Assembly (NCBI GenBank): GCA_030603495.1 | Contig: JAUVXR010000004.1 | Location: 65,996-129,995 of the forward strand | DNA length: 64,000 nt | DNA from: a bacterium | GTDB lineage: Bacteria; Armatimonadota; Zipacnadia; Zipacnadales; Zipacnadaceae | Direction of reading: 5' to 3' | Part shown: positions 15,937-24,877 of the stretch, piece after piece | How the letters are laid out: each line of letters opens with the position of its first letter | Numbering within the stretch: position 1 is the first letter of the stretch | Position numbers and translations under genes: made by a program | Notes under the pieces: generated by a model | The model's database searches: none | Told to the model about the DNA's origin: nothing | Seen by the model: only the letters and a program-made list of their open reading frames with translations

Positions 15937-17766
15937 ATGTGTGGCATTGTAGGTTACATCGGGCCGCGCTGTGCGGCTGATATCTGTTTGGCGGGTCTGA
16001 AGCGGCTGGAATACCGGGGCTATGATTCCGCCGGCATTGCTGTAATAGACAACGGCAAGCTTGACACTCGTAAGGTAGTCGGCAAGCTGGTCAACTTGGA
16101 CGAAGCTCTCCAGGCTGAGCCGCTGGTCGGCGCACCGGGCATCGGCCATACCCGCTGGGCTACCCACGGCAAGCCCTCGGTGACAAACTCCCACCCCCAT
16201 CTAAGCACCAACGGGCGCATCGCCGTGGTGCACAACGGTATCATCGAGAACTACGGCGAGCTGCGTGAGCAACTCATCGCCGAGGGTTGCAGCTTCGTCT
16301 CGCAGACCGACACCGAAGTTATGCCTCACCTGGTCGAGAAATACTACGAGGGGGACCTGCGTGAGGCGGTGCGCCGGGCGGTGCTGGATTTGCGGGGAGC
16401 CTTTGCCTTCGGTGTCATCTCCGCCGACAGCCCGGACGAGCTGGTCGCGGTGCGCCGCTTCTCGCCACTGGTAGTCGGCCTGGGCCAGGGTGAGAACTTC
16501 ATTGCCTCCGATATGGGGGCGATTCGGCCAGAGACCGACAGAGTCTACATCATTGACGACGATGAGCTGGCCCTGATCACTCGCGATGGTGTGGAGCTGA
16601 CCGACTTGGCGCTCAAACCGCTCCAACGGGAGGTCTTTGTGATTCCGTGGGCGGCGGATGCGGCAGAGAAGGGCGGGCACAAGCACTTTATGCACAAGGA
16701 GATCCACGAGCAAGCCGACGCCATGCACGCCTGCCTGGCCGGCCGGCTCTCTTCGCCCGACCAGCCTATTGTCCTCGAGGGCCTCCAGATGACCACCCAG
16801 GAGATCAAGGACCTGCGGAAGGTGGTCTTCACTGCCTGTGGCACAGCCTTTCACGCTGGTATGGTTGGCCGCTTTGCTATGGAGAATCTGGCTCGCGTGC
16901 CCTCGGAGGTGGACTTGGCCGCGGAGCTCCGCGCCCGTGATCCGGTCGTGCTGGACAACACGCTGGCCATCGTCATCTCCCAGAGCGGGGAGACGGCTGA
17001 CACACTGGTGGCGCTACGCGACCTGAAGGCGAAGGGTGCCAAGGTCGTCTCCGTGCTCAACGTGGTAGACAGCTCCATTGCCCGCGAATCCGACGGCGTG
17101 GTCTATATCCAGGCCGGCCCCGAGATCGGTGTCGCCTCCACGAAAGCCTACACGCTGCAGGTCCTGACGATGGAGCTAATCGCGCTACACTTCGCCGAAG
17201 TGCGTGGGACTGCTGATACCGCGATCATACGATCACTCAAGGAAGCATTGATAGCTGTTCCCCAGCAAGCCCAGGAGCTACTCAGCCGTGAAGGTGACGT
17301 CAAAGCGGTTGCTGAGGCGTATTACCAGATGCCTAATTCGCTTTTCCTGGGCCGTGGGGTAAGCCTGCCCTCGGCGATGGAGGGGGCGCTTAAACTAAAG
17401 GAGATTTCCTACATCCACGCCGAGGGTTATTCGGCTGGTGAGATGAAACACGGCCCGATTGCCTTGGTGGAGCCGGACCTGTTTACCGTTGCCATCGCCG
17501 TTGCTGGTGAGGTCTACGAAAAGATGATCGGCAATCTCCAGGAGATCAAGGCGCGCTCCGGTCCGGTTATCGGTGTAGCCAACGACGGCGATAGTACCAT
17601 CGGCGACGAGTGCGATCATATGATCTGGGTGCCGTCGTGCCCCGAGTTGGTCTCGCCGATCACGGTGGCAATTCCCCTGCAACTGCTGGCCTACCACATA
17701 GCCGATATGCGCGGCGAGCATATTGACCAGCCCCGAAACCTGGCCAAGACGGTGACGGTGGAATAG
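15937..17766 (+). CDS. glmS: Glutamine-fructose-6-phosphate aminotransferase GlmS
   Basis: Makes glucosamine-6-phosphate, the entry to UDP-GlcNAc for peptidoglycan and LPS. The class II glutaminase domain begins MCGIVGYIG, so Cys2 is the nucleophile after Met removal. Further marks are the RWATHGKPS and HNGIIENY motifs. Two SIS domains follow (TACGTAFHAGMVGRFAMENL, VISQSGETADTL, later LGRGVSLPSAMEGALKLKEI), and the protein ends DQPRNLAKTVTVE. The length of 609 residues is standard. GAGGAG lies 9 bp upstream of the ATG. Confidence 0.97.
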   Translation: MCGIVGYIGPRCAADICLAGLKRLEYRGYDSAGIAVIDNGKLDTRKVVGKLVNLDEALQAEPLVGAPGIGHTRWATHGKPSVTNSHPHLSTNGRIAVVHNGIIENYGELREQLIAEGCSFVSQTDTEVMPHLVEKYYEGDLREAVRRAVLDLRGAFAFGVISADSPDELVAVRRFSPLVVGLGQGENFIASDMGAIRPETDRVYIIDDDELALITRDGVELTDLALKPLQREVFVIPWAADAAEKGGHKHFMHKEIHEQADAMHACLAGRLSSPDQPIVLEGLQMTTQEIKDLRKVVFTACGTAFHAGMVGRFAMENLARVPSEVDLAAELRARDPVVLDNTLAIVISQSGETADTLVALRDLKAKGAKVVSVLNVVDSSIARESDGVVYIQAGPEIGVASTKAYTLQVLTMELIALHFAEVRGTADTAIIRSLKEALIAVPQQAQELLSREGDVKAVAEAYYQMPNSLFLGRGVSLPSAMEGALKLKEISYIHAEGYSAGEMKHGPIALVEPDLFTVAIAVAGEVYEKMIGNLQEIKARSGPVIGVANDGDSTIGDECDHMIWVPSCPELVSPITVAIPLQLLAYHIADMRGEHIDQPRNLAKTVTVE

Positions 17767-17999
17767 CCACAGCTAAAGTCAAAGCGCTCCGCCCGTAGAG
17801 GGTGGTGACGCCTACGCTGGTTGTGGATAGAAGCCTACTGGGGTAGTCTGCTATTGCCAGTTGCCGGCTGTTCGCTGCTCCACGACGATGTTCCCCTGCA
17901 TACGCTCGGATCAAGTCGGACTCCTGTTCAAGTTCGCTGTGACCACTGCCGAAGAACTACCCAGATGGGGGGTATTTGCGTTGAGGAGCAGAGCGCGAA

Positions 18000-18428
18000 A
18001 TGCGAGTCGTGGTCTTTGTGTTCAAGGTATTGGCGCTGACCCTCGGGTTGGTCGCCGTTTTGCACTTTGTCACGGCCGAATATGGGTGCCCCTTGGTCTT
18101 TATGGTGGAGGTAGAGGGGGCGTCAATGGAGCCCACCCTGGAATCAGGCGAGCGGGTGTTATTCATTCGCCGCCCCTGGCAACAGGGGGACGTGGTGGTG
18201 GCAGATGTCGGTGAAGACAAGCTGGTGGTTAAGCGAGTGGTGCGACGCTGGCATCAGTGGGCTTATCTGGCCGGTGACAATCGGGCCATTTCGCGTGACT
18301 ACTGGGTGCAACCCGCCGACATAAGATCGGTGATGTTCTGTCCCGTGCCGTTGCCCAAGGTCATCAAGACCGCTGCAGCGAGCCAACCCTCCGACGCCGC
18401 CTGTGCGCAGGATGGCCGGATGCCTTGA
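18000..18428 (+). CDS. Small signal peptidase I-like S26 serine protease
   Basis: 142 residues. An N-terminal TM helix (VVVFVFKVLALTLGLVAVL) is followed by the catalytic-serine box EGASMEPTLESGERVLF and the catalytic-lysine box DKLVVKRVVRR. The conserved AGDNRAISRDYWVQPADI motif comes next. It is shorter than typical LepB (over 200 residues) and resembles the minimal forms found in archaea and Firmicutes. It probably cleaves signal peptides of exported proteins. The C-terminal 20 residues are low-complexity. Confidence 0.75.
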   Translation: MRVVVFVFKVLALTLGLVAVLHFVTAEYGCPLVFMVEVEGASMEPTLESGERVLFIRRPWQQGDVVVADVGEDKLVVKRVVRRWHQWAYLAGDNRAISRDYWVQPADIRSVMFCPVPLPKVIKTAAASQPSDAACAQDGRMP

Positions 18429-18470
18429 ACCCTATTGTGCAGTCCGTAGTGTCGGGTAGTGCCTGCGCTG

Positions 18471-20024
18471 CTACTGCCCGTGGGCTGGTGCAGCGAGCTC
18501 TTGCTGCGTCTGCTCGTATAGTTCATTGAGCGGATGGGTCTGGCGGTAGGGCGCTGTATCCCCAGTCAAGCCGTTGACGTAGATGGCTATCCCCAGACTG
18601 TTGCCGAACGACCGGTACTTCAGGCCCCACGTCAGCGCGTGCGCCCGGCGTCTGAGTTCGAGATCATAGTCACGCAGGTCGCTCTCGGCCATATCGTAGC
18701 TGGCGTTGGCGCGTAGCGACCAGTTCGGGGAGAGCCACAGCTCACAGGCTGGCTGCAGTTCAGTGAGGATGCCAACCTCGTCGTGGAGAAAGGGCGTACG
18801 TCCGCCGAGGATGTGGTGGGTGAGGCTCAGAGAGCCTCTGAGGGAGCTGCTTATCTGCCCGCCGGCTCCGGCGGTCAGCGCGATATCTTGGTAGTTGTCA
18901 CCGCTGCTGTAGAAGGTCTGACGAGCAGCCACCGAGCACCACTTCCCAAGCTTGTCACGGCGTTCGTCGTTGTGCCAGTCGTACCGTAGACTCAGGCTGG
19001 TGCTCTGTTCCCGGACAGTCGGCGCGGGGTCAGGTGAATTGGTCTGCAACTCCTCGACGATGTTGGCCAGGGTAAGCGAGCCGGCCCAGCCCGTATCCTG
19101 GTTCGCGCCGGAGGAGAATCTCGTGTAGCGCAGCTCGGGGCGCCGGTCCAGAACGAGGTGAGCGCCCCGGTCGCTGTACGCATCTTCGGTCTGGGAGACT
19201 ATACCGAGGGCCGCCCAGTTGGCGCTGGTGTACGTGTTTGCTGAGTGTAGTCGAATGCCCCGTTTCTGCGTCAGACGGACTGTCACATTGTTCTGCAACC
19301 TTGCCTCCGGGCTGGAGAAGTTGAACTGATAGGGGAGACAGAGCTTATCTCTGCTGGAGTAACCCGGTAAGGGAATCAGCGGAGACATCTTCTGCCCATC
19401 TTTGCCTATCCTGAAGGAGAATTTGGGGATCAGTGGCAGCCGTACCCCGTGGAGCCTAAGGGCGGCGCCCGTAATCTTAAAACGGCGCTGACGGGGATAG
19501 CATTCGATGCGCTTGGCCTCGAGGGTGTATTCTGGGTTGCGTCGGTCAGAGGTGGTTATCCTGCCGTCCAGGACGTAGACGACCTCCTGGGTACTTCTTA
19601 TCTCCTCGCCAAAAATATAGCCAAGCAAAGACTGAGGTTGATCGGGAGTCAAGTCAACCGCGGCCTGCGCCTGCTGCAGCCGGAATTCGCCGGTGGTGGT
19701 GTTCAGCGTTAGGTGCTCGCCGACGAGCACGCCCTGTGGGGTGCCGATGGTTACTCCCCGGCTGGCTTCCATCTGCCCGGATAGTGAGCCGCCTACTCGT
19801 CCGGCATTGATGATAGCAGCGCGGTCGGGCTGGCCCTCGAGTGTGATGCGGACTTGTACTCCTTCATCCGCCTCCAGCATCTGCTGGTCCCAGCGATATT
19901 GAATGTGGCCGTCCGGGGCGTATATCTCTACCCTCAGCCGGGGTGCAGAAGGGATGCCGTCACCGGCCAATACGCCGCAGGCCGCGAGGGTCAGGACTAT
20001 GAGAACTGTTACCGTTGGGCGCAT
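18471..20024 (-). CDS. OstA/LptD-like outer-membrane protein
   Basis: Signal peptide (RPTVTVLIVLTLAACGVLA), then an OstA/LptA-like beta-jellyroll with repeated strands (GVLVGEHLTLNTTTGEF, IRSTQEVVYVLDGRITTSD, YTLEAKRIECYPRQRRFKI). A C-terminal region rich in alternating beta strands (NNVTVRLTQKRGIRLHSANT, SLSLRYDWHN, WSLRANASYDMAE) is typical of an outer-membrane barrel. It resembles LptD, the LPS insertion barrel, but is shorter (517 against about 750 residues). It supports a diderm envelope. ATG 20024 is used; TTG 20027 is also possible. A strong promoter lies about 60 bp upstream. Confidence 0.65.
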   Translation of the reverse strand: MRPTVTVLIVLTLAACGVLAGDGIPSAPRLRVEIYAPDGHIQYRWDQQMLEADEGVQVRITLEGQPDRAAIINAGRVGGSLSGQMEASRGVTIGTPQGVLVGEHLTLNTTTGEFRLQQAQAAVDLTPDQPQSLLGYIFGEEIRSTQEVVYVLDGRITTSDRRNPEYTLEAKRIECYPRQRRFKITGAALRLHGVRLPLIPKFSFRIGKDGQKMSPLIPLPGYSSRDKLCLPYQFNFSSPEARLQNNVTVRLTQKRGIRLHSANTYTSANWAALGIVSQTEDAYSDRGAHLVLDRRPELRYTRFSSGANQDTGWAGSLTLANIVEELQTNSPDPAPTVREQSTSLSLRYDWHNDERRDKLGKWCSVAARQTFYSSGDNYQDIALTAGAGGQISSSLRGSLSLTHHILGGRTPFLHDEVGILTELQPACELWLSPNWSLRANASYDMAESDLRDYDLELRRRAHALTWGLKYRSFGNSLGIAIYVNGLTGDTAPYRQTHPLNELYEQTQQELAAPAHGQ

Positions 20025-20081
20025 CAAGTCGCTCGCCGCTGGTAGAGATTAGGAAGTAGGAACGAAAACAACCTGGTGTTG

Positions 20082-20111
20082 ATTATAGCACGGGGCAGTG
20101 GGTGTTGACAA
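20082..20111 (-). promoter_or_regulatory. Promoter of the LptD-like gene
   Basis: On the minus strand TTGTCA (20111-20106), an 18 bp spacer ending TGC, and TATAAT (20087-20082), giving an extended -10 element TGCTATAAT. Confidence 0.65.
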
Positions 20112-20235
20112 CGAGTGCGACTACTGGTGGTCTGGGCTGAGAAGGGGGTTTCCGCCTGCACCAGCCCTTTAGAGGAGCTGTCGAGGCCACAACAGGATCC
20201 TAATTCAGGCGAACCAGCGAGACGGCCAGCCGCGC

Positions 20236-20481
20236 TCAGCCGATCCGGTACTCGGTTACTACGTCTTTCACTCCCGGCATCGTTTCGATCGCCTCAATTA
20301 CCCGTTGCATTTGCTGTTCAATCTTCACCCCGCGACTGAGTATCCCACGGATTTCGCGGACCACGCCATCAATGTAAATGACTTCGTTTATGCAGCGTAC
20401 CCGGAGCAGCGTCGCGTCCACGGGGTGCTTGGAAATCTCGCGCTCGACCAACCGGCGTGTTCTCTTGTCTTCGATGGGCAT
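20236..20481 (-). CDS. Small BON-domain-like protein
   Basis: 81 residues without signal peptide. The pattern LRVRCINEVIYIDGVVREI, then QMQRVIEAIETMPGVKDVVT, matches a single BON domain (beta-alpha-beta-beta with a central hydrophobic helix and closing GVKDV). BON domains bind phospholipids or ligands in periplasmic and transport proteins. Here it would be cytoplasmic, with a charged N terminus (EDKRTRRLVEREISKHP). AAAGGAG precedes the ATG. The function is unknown. Confidence 0.6.
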   Translation of the reverse strand: MPIEDKRTRRLVEREISKHPVDATLLRVRCINEVIYIDGVVREIRGILSRGVKIEQQMQRVIEAIETMPGVKDVVTEYRIG

Positions 20482-20524
20482 ATGCTACTCCTTTCCGTCA
20501 TCACCACCGTCAACAACCGCTACT

Positions 20525-20552
20525 ATTATACCCCATCTCTGCTGGAAAGCAA
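20525..20552 (-). promoter_or_regulatory. Possible promoter of the BON-domain gene
   Basis: On the minus strand TTGCTT (20552-20547), 16 bp spacer, TATAAT (20530-20525), about 45 bp before the start codon. Confidence 0.5.
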
Positions 20553-20585
20553 CAATTGGGTCTGGCTGTACTGGCACCACTTGCG

Positions 20586-21320
20586 TCATATCCCCAGACT
20601 CAGGCGCTGAATCATGCCCAGTGGTAGGCCGGCGGCCACCATCTGCTCCTGCGCTGCGGCGATATCGTAATCAATACGCAAAAGCTGGACCTGGCGCGCT
20701 TCGGTGTCGTAGATGGCAAAGGCGGCCTGGTGATTGCCGTCGCGCGGCTGGCCGACTGCCCCGGGATTGATCAGGTACTTGCATTCAGTGTCTACTGAAC
20801 ACGCCCCGCCGGCCGGATGCGAATGCTGCTCCGGCACTCCTCCGTCATCTTCCTGCACAAACCACTCGGCACAGTGAGTATGGCCGAAGAAGGCCAGTGG
20901 CCCAGACATTGCCTGCAGGCTGGGCGCCGCATCGGGGGGCGAGATTATGTAGAAGTCAGGATCAGGAATCGAGCCGTGACAGAGAATGACATCGCTCAGC
21001 TCGGCGCTGGGGGCGAGGCCGGCTAGGAAATCCGTGTTGGTCTTACTGAGCTGCTGCCGGGTCCAGATCAGGCAAGCCCGGGCCTCGGGATTGAACCAGT
21101 CCTGCATATCGGGCTCCAGCACTGCCTGCTCGTGGTTCCCGCGAATGCAGATCGCCCCGATGTCCTGGATTATCTCGCAGCATTCGTTAGGTGATGCCCC
21201 GTAACCCACGATGTCACCCAGGCACAGGTAGGTATCAATCTCCACCTCGGCGAGTGCGGCGAGCACCTGCTCCAGGGCGGGAAGGTTACCGTGGATATCA
21301 GAGATTAGGCCGTAGCGCAT
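20586..21320 (-). CDS. Metallophosphoesterase (YfcE/phosphodiesterase-like)
   Basis: A calcineurin-like binuclear metal phosphoesterase. Motifs in order are RYGLISDIHGNLPALEQVL (D-x-H), CLGDIVGYGASPNEC (GD), IRGNHEQAV (GNH), ILCHGSIPDP (H) and FFGHTHCAEWF (GHTH). ATG 21320 is chosen because AGGAGTGGGGA precedes it and the DIH motif follows at once; the longer frame to 21419 has an unlike N terminus. 244 residues. The substrate is not predictable from sequence. Relatives include broad phosphodiesterases and diadenosine tetraphosphatases. Confidence 0.85.
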   Translation of the reverse strand: MRYGLISDIHGNLPALEQVLAALAEVEIDTYLCLGDIVGYGASPNECCEIIQDIGAICIRGNHEQAVLEPDMQDWFNPEARACLIWTRQQLSKTNTDFLAGLAPSAELSDVILCHGSIPDPDFYIISPPDAAPSLQAMSGPLAFFGHTHCAEWFVQEDDGGVPEQHSHPAGGACSVDTECKYLINPGAVGQPRDGNHQAAFAIYDTEARQVQLLRIDYDIAAAQEQMVAAGLPLGMIQRLSLGI

Positions 21321-21492
21321 TCCCCACTCCTGTGGGCTACTCTGTTGCTTTCGTTCTGAACTTGATCGTCTGTGATATATTCGGTGTGCAACTTGAAGAC
21401 CATTTCGCCGCTGTCGCAAGCATTCCTGCTAGGGCCCCGGAACCGTTGTGGAAATAACTAGCCGGGCCCACGAAACTTTTTCCGAAGAGGCC

Positions 21493-21521
21493 TTGACATG
21501 CCGGTTGCTTTACTGTATACT
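21493..21521 (+). promoter_or_regulatory. Consensus sigma-70 promoter of the PEP-CTERM gene
   Basis: TTGACA (21493-21498), exactly 17 bp, TATACT (21516-21521). The leader to the GTG start is about 63 nt and carries a GGGGGGAGG ribosome binding site. Confidence 0.85.
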
Positions 21522-21589
21522 TTAGCTGTAGGTTTGTCGTTCTCAAACTCAGATAGCAAACGACACCCGGCTTCCGGGGGGAGGTCCTC

Positions 21590-22228
21590 GTGTCCAAAAG
21601 AATATTGTTGTGTGCTGTCGTACTCATGGTTGTAGCATGCGGCATAGCATTGGCCGACACCACACCCGTATATCCTTCTTCGCCTGCCGACACCACGTGC
21701 ACGGGCACGTACAGCCTGGCGAACGACGAGTGGACCTATACTCTGACGCTTGACGAGTGGGCAGTCACGGATTTTTACGTATTCCTCGGCCCCAACGTGG
21801 AGAGCTTTGACTGGCTTGCGGACATAAGCAATGACGGCGGCTGGACAAATCCCACGACACTCGACACGGTCACTGACACCGGGGTGTGGGGTGCCAACGA
21901 CTGGGACGGGCTGAAGTACCTGCACTGGACGGCATCGGGCAGTGACACTACAGTGATCTTTAAGTTCAGCGACGCGCACTATGATCTCGGCGGCGGTCAC
22001 TATGTGGACCTGATAAACCACCCCGGCCCTCTGCTGTTCGACCCGATAAGCAATGCCAATGCGTGGTCCACCGGCTGGACGGACTGGGACGGCGTATGGG
22101 AGGATTACACCTCGTATGCCGGTAGCGACACGGTTGCTAACGCGATTACGCCCGAGCCGACGACGATGGCATTGTTTGGATTGGGCTTGCTGGGCCTGGC
22201 CAGGAGAGTACGCCGGCGAGTAACGTAG
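21590..22228 (+). CDS. Secreted PEP-CTERM domain protein
   Basis: GTG start behind GGGGGGAGG. Signal peptide SKRILLCAVVLMVVACGIALA. The mature domain is aromatic- and threonine-rich and beta-like (YSLANDEWTYTLTLDEWAVT, YVFLGPNVESFDWL). The C terminus is a textbook PEP-CTERM sorting signal: PEPTTMALFGLGLLGLA followed by RRVRRR. Such proteins are processed by exosortase and often attached to extracellular polysaccharide. No exosortase (EpsH/XrtA) gene is in this window. It is monocistronic, with its own strong promoter and terminator. Confidence 0.8.
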   Translation: MSKRILLCAVVLMVVACGIALADTTPVYPSSPADTTCTGTYSLANDEWTYTLTLDEWAVTDFYVFLGPNVESFDWLADISNDGGWTNPTTLDTVTDTGVWGANDWDGLKYLHWTASGSDTTVIFKFSDAHYDLGGGHYVDLINHPGPLLFDPISNANAWSTGWTDWDGVWEDYTSYAGSDTVANAITPEPTTMALFGLGLLGLARRVRRRVT

Positions 22229-22257
22229 TCAACTTCTGGGAAAAGGTGGACCACGAT

Positions 22258-22292
22258 GGGGCCGGGAGCCCAACGGCGACCCGGCCCCTTTT
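22258..22292 (+). terminator. Intrinsic terminator of the PEP-CTERM gene
   Basis: GGGGCCGGG (22258-22266) pairs perfectly with CCCGGCCCC (22280-22288), followed by TTTT. Confidence 0.85.
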
Positions 22293-22468
22293 GGGCTAGC
22301 TGGTGTGCTTGGCACAGAGTGGGTTGTTGTGGCGATGTGCAAGAATTCCTGGGTGGGGAAGGAGGGGAGAGACAGGCGGGTTCGGTATGCGGTTAAGCTT
22401 GACGTGTAATCCCCGTAGCAAATGGGTAAAAGGAGAATAACAAGAGCGTCAAGAAGGGAGAACATGAG

Positions 22469-23164
22469 ATGATAGCTCCCCAGAGGCAGTCTAAGGTCGG
22501 CTTCACTTTGATCGAGCTGCTGGTAGTCATTGCCATCATTGCTATTCTGGCGGCTATCCTGTTCCCGGTTTTCGCCCGGGCCAAAGCCAAAGCCCAGCAG
22601 ACTCGCTGCCTAGCGAATATCAAGAACATTGCCATGGCCTTCCAGATCTACGCCACCGACCACGATGAGACGCTGCCCGATGTCCGGTGCGGCACCTACG
22701 GCTGGGATCATTCAGTGCCAAAAAAGGCATTCATGAGCCAGTTGGTCAGCAAGCTGCTCCCTTATACCAAGAGCACCCAGATCTGGTACTGTGACATGGA
22801 TCCCTGGGGCTCACAGCCCTCCGCGGACAATCCCGCCGCAGACGGCGTAGTGAGCTACAGCTATTGTGTTCAGTGGAAGACCATATGTGATGATGAGGTA
22901 GAAATGGACTGGGTCGAGGACCCGGTGGGCCCCGGATACGGGGAATTCGGCGACATCTTCATCGGCCGGCAGGCGAGCAAGCAGTGCCTGATGATTGACA
23001 ACGGTTTGCCCGCTATCCCTAGTAACGATCTTAGTCAGTACGAGACCCCGCACGGCGATATGAGCAATGTCGCTTTCTGGGATGGTCATGCCCAGGCATA
23101 TCCCAAGGCTCAGTTCGGCAGTATCCATCCCCCGCTGATCCGGCCCAGTGCTACCTGTCCCTAG
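22469..23164 (+). CDS. Type II secretion/type IV pilus-like pseudopilin (DUF1559-like)
   Basis: The prepilin signal is KVGFTLIELLVVIAIIAILA with the G-F cleavage site and Glu5. It is followed by AILFPVFARAKAKAQQTRCL and ANIKNIAMAFQIYATDHDET. The C terminus has NVAFWDGHAQAYPKAQF, the H-x-G-box motif of DUF1559 proteins. These are abundant in Armatimonadota, Planctomycetes and Lentisphaerae, which supports the taxonomic guess. The mature part is exported and assembled, or held in the membrane by its N-terminal helix. AAGAAGGGAGAA precedes the ATG. A strong terminator follows. Confidence 0.85.
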   Translation: MIAPQRQSKVGFTLIELLVVIAIIAILAAILFPVFARAKAKAQQTRCLANIKNIAMAFQIYATDHDETLPDVRCGTYGWDHSVPKKAFMSQLVSKLLPYTKSTQIWYCDMDPWGSQPSADNPAADGVVSYSYCVQWKTICDDEVEMDWVEDPVGPGYGEFGDIFIGRQASKQCLMIDNGLPAIPSNDLSQYETPHGDMSNVAFWDGHAQAYPKAQFGSIHPPLIRPSATCP

Positions 23165-23218
23165 TCCTTGCACCGCGGCCAGCCGCCAAAAACCACAGTC
23201 AACTGACAGGCAGCCATC

Positions 23219-23249
23219 AGCCGCCCCTCACTTTGGGGGCGGCTGTTGT
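23219..23249 (+). terminator. Intrinsic terminator of the pseudopilin gene
   Basis: AGCCGCCCC (23219-23227) pairs with GGGGCGGCT (23236-23244) around TCACTTT, followed by GTTGT. Confidence 0.75.
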
Positions 23250-23345
23250 ATGATAAGCGCCACGTATTCCCCCCGATACGCAGGTCAGCGACTCACCTCT
23301 GTCGAATACTGTTACGGCTGCAATACTCGCGGACGCTTCGCAGGA

Positions 23346-24737
23346 ATGAGTGGAGTGACCACGTCCCCGGACCAGCAGATAGCCACTTACCAGGCGGCCT
23401 GCGCCTACCTCGATTCGTTCATTAACTACGAACGAACCGGCTTCCGCCGAGGTTTCGCTGAGGCGATGCGGTTCAACACCATCGAAGCCTTGCTCGATCT
23501 GCTCGGGCAGCCCCAGGATAGTTGCCCTGCTATCCATATCGCTGGTACGAAGGGGAAGGGTTCAGTGGCGGTGATGATGGAGGCAGCTCTGCGCCGGGCC
23601 GGCTACACCACCGGCTTATACACTTCTCCCCACCTGGTCACCGTCCGTGAGCGCATCCGCATCAACGGTCAGAAGATAACTCGGGCCCAAATGGTCAACA
23701 TTACGGAGATGCTGCGCCAGGCAGTGGTCGAACTCGATTCGCGCAGCGACCTGAGAAGGCCAACGTTCTTTGAGGTCTATACAGCCTTGGGGTTTATGGC
23801 CTTTGCCGATGCGGGTGTGGACGTGGCCATAATCGAGACGGGGTTAGGCGGGCGGCTCGACGCCACCAATATCATCACTCCTCTGGCTTCGGTGATCACC
23901 AGCGTAGACTTTGATCACACAGAGATTTTGGGCAGTGAGCTGACGCAGATTGCCCGGGAGAAAGCTGGCATAATCAAGTCAGACGTCCCGGTGGTTAGCG
24001 CTTGCCAGGCTCGGGAGGTCGGCCACATAATCGCTACTGTTGCCCAACAGCTTGGAGCACCGTTGATAGAGCCGCCCATTGTTGCCGAGTTTGGCCAAGT
24101 CCAGCCGCTGGCCCGGCCGGCTTCGCGTGACGAGCTTGTCCAGCCCCAACAGAGCTTCGCCCTGGCGCTCGATTCCGGCCTGCTGTGGATCGAAACCGGC
24201 CTGCTGGGGCAGCACCAAGCCTACAACTGCGCAGTGGCCTATGGGGCTCTGGCGGCGCTGGCTGACCAGGGCTTTGTGGTGACCGACGAGGATTTTGCCC
24301 AGGGCTTGGCCGGGGTAGAATGGCCCGCACGCCTGCAAGTAGTGGAAGCTTGTCCATGGTTGATCCTGGACTGTGCACACAACCCGGCTTCGCTGCGCGC
24401 ACTGGTATCTGTTTTGCCGCGGCATCTGAACTATGACAGGCTCACTGTAGTCTTGGGCATATCCGCCGAGAAAGATGCGGCCCGGATCGTCCGGATTCTG
24501 TGCCCAGCGGCTGACCAGATTGTAGTCACGGCAGCGGACAACCCCCGCGCCCTAAGTGTGGCGGGCCTTCGGGCCGTAGTCGAAAAGCACTGGACCGGTC
24601 CTGTGCAGGTAGCACCCACCGTGCCCGAGGCGGTGGCGTTGGGCCGGCGGATCGCTGGCAGCAGCGACGCGCTCTGTGTAACCGGCTCATTCTTCGTAGT
24701 GGGTGAAGCAATGGAACACCTGGGGCTGGAGCCGTGA
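23346..24737 (+). CDS. folC: Folylpolyglutamate/dihydrofolate synthase FolC
   Basis: An ATP-dependent Mur-ligase-like enzyme that adds glutamate to dihydropteroate and folates. Marks are LLGQPQDSCPAIHIAGTKGK (P-loop GTKGKGSVA), YTSPHLVTVRERIRING, VAIIETGLGGRLDATNII and ITSVDFDHTEILG, then LILDCAHNPASLRAL in the C-terminal domain. The start is uncertain. ATG 23346 has AGGA too close, GTG 23355 has better spacing, and the frame is open to 23148. 463 residues from ATG 23346 fits the family. It is preceded by the pseudopilin terminator, so it needs its own promoter. Confidence 0.9.
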   Translation: MSGVTTSPDQQIATYQAACAYLDSFINYERTGFRRGFAEAMRFNTIEALLDLLGQPQDSCPAIHIAGTKGKGSVAVMMEAALRRAGYTTGLYTSPHLVTVRERIRINGQKITRAQMVNITEMLRQAVVELDSRSDLRRPTFFEVYTALGFMAFADAGVDVAIIETGLGGRLDATNIITPLASVITSVDFDHTEILGSELTQIAREKAGIIKSDVPVVSACQAREVGHIIATVAQQLGAPLIEPPIVAEFGQVQPLARPASRDELVQPQQSFALALDSGLLWIETGLLGQHQAYNCAVAYGALAALADQGFVVTDEDFAQGLAGVEWPARLQVVEACPWLILDCAHNPASLRALVSVLPRHLNYDRLTVVLGISAEKDAARIVRILCPAADQIVVTAADNPRALSVAGLRAVVEKHWTGPVQVAPTVPEAVALGRRIAGSSDALCVTGSFFVVGEAMEHLGLEP

Positions 24738-24877
24738 CTGCCCCCGCGGGCTGTGCCAAGCCTCTGCGGACGGGTCTTTGGCCCAATTATTGCGAGCAGG
24801 AGTGGTGATGATTGGCGAGGAATCCTATCGTGGACACCTACTTGTCTCGACCTGAAGCGAAGGAGATGGTGGCGACT

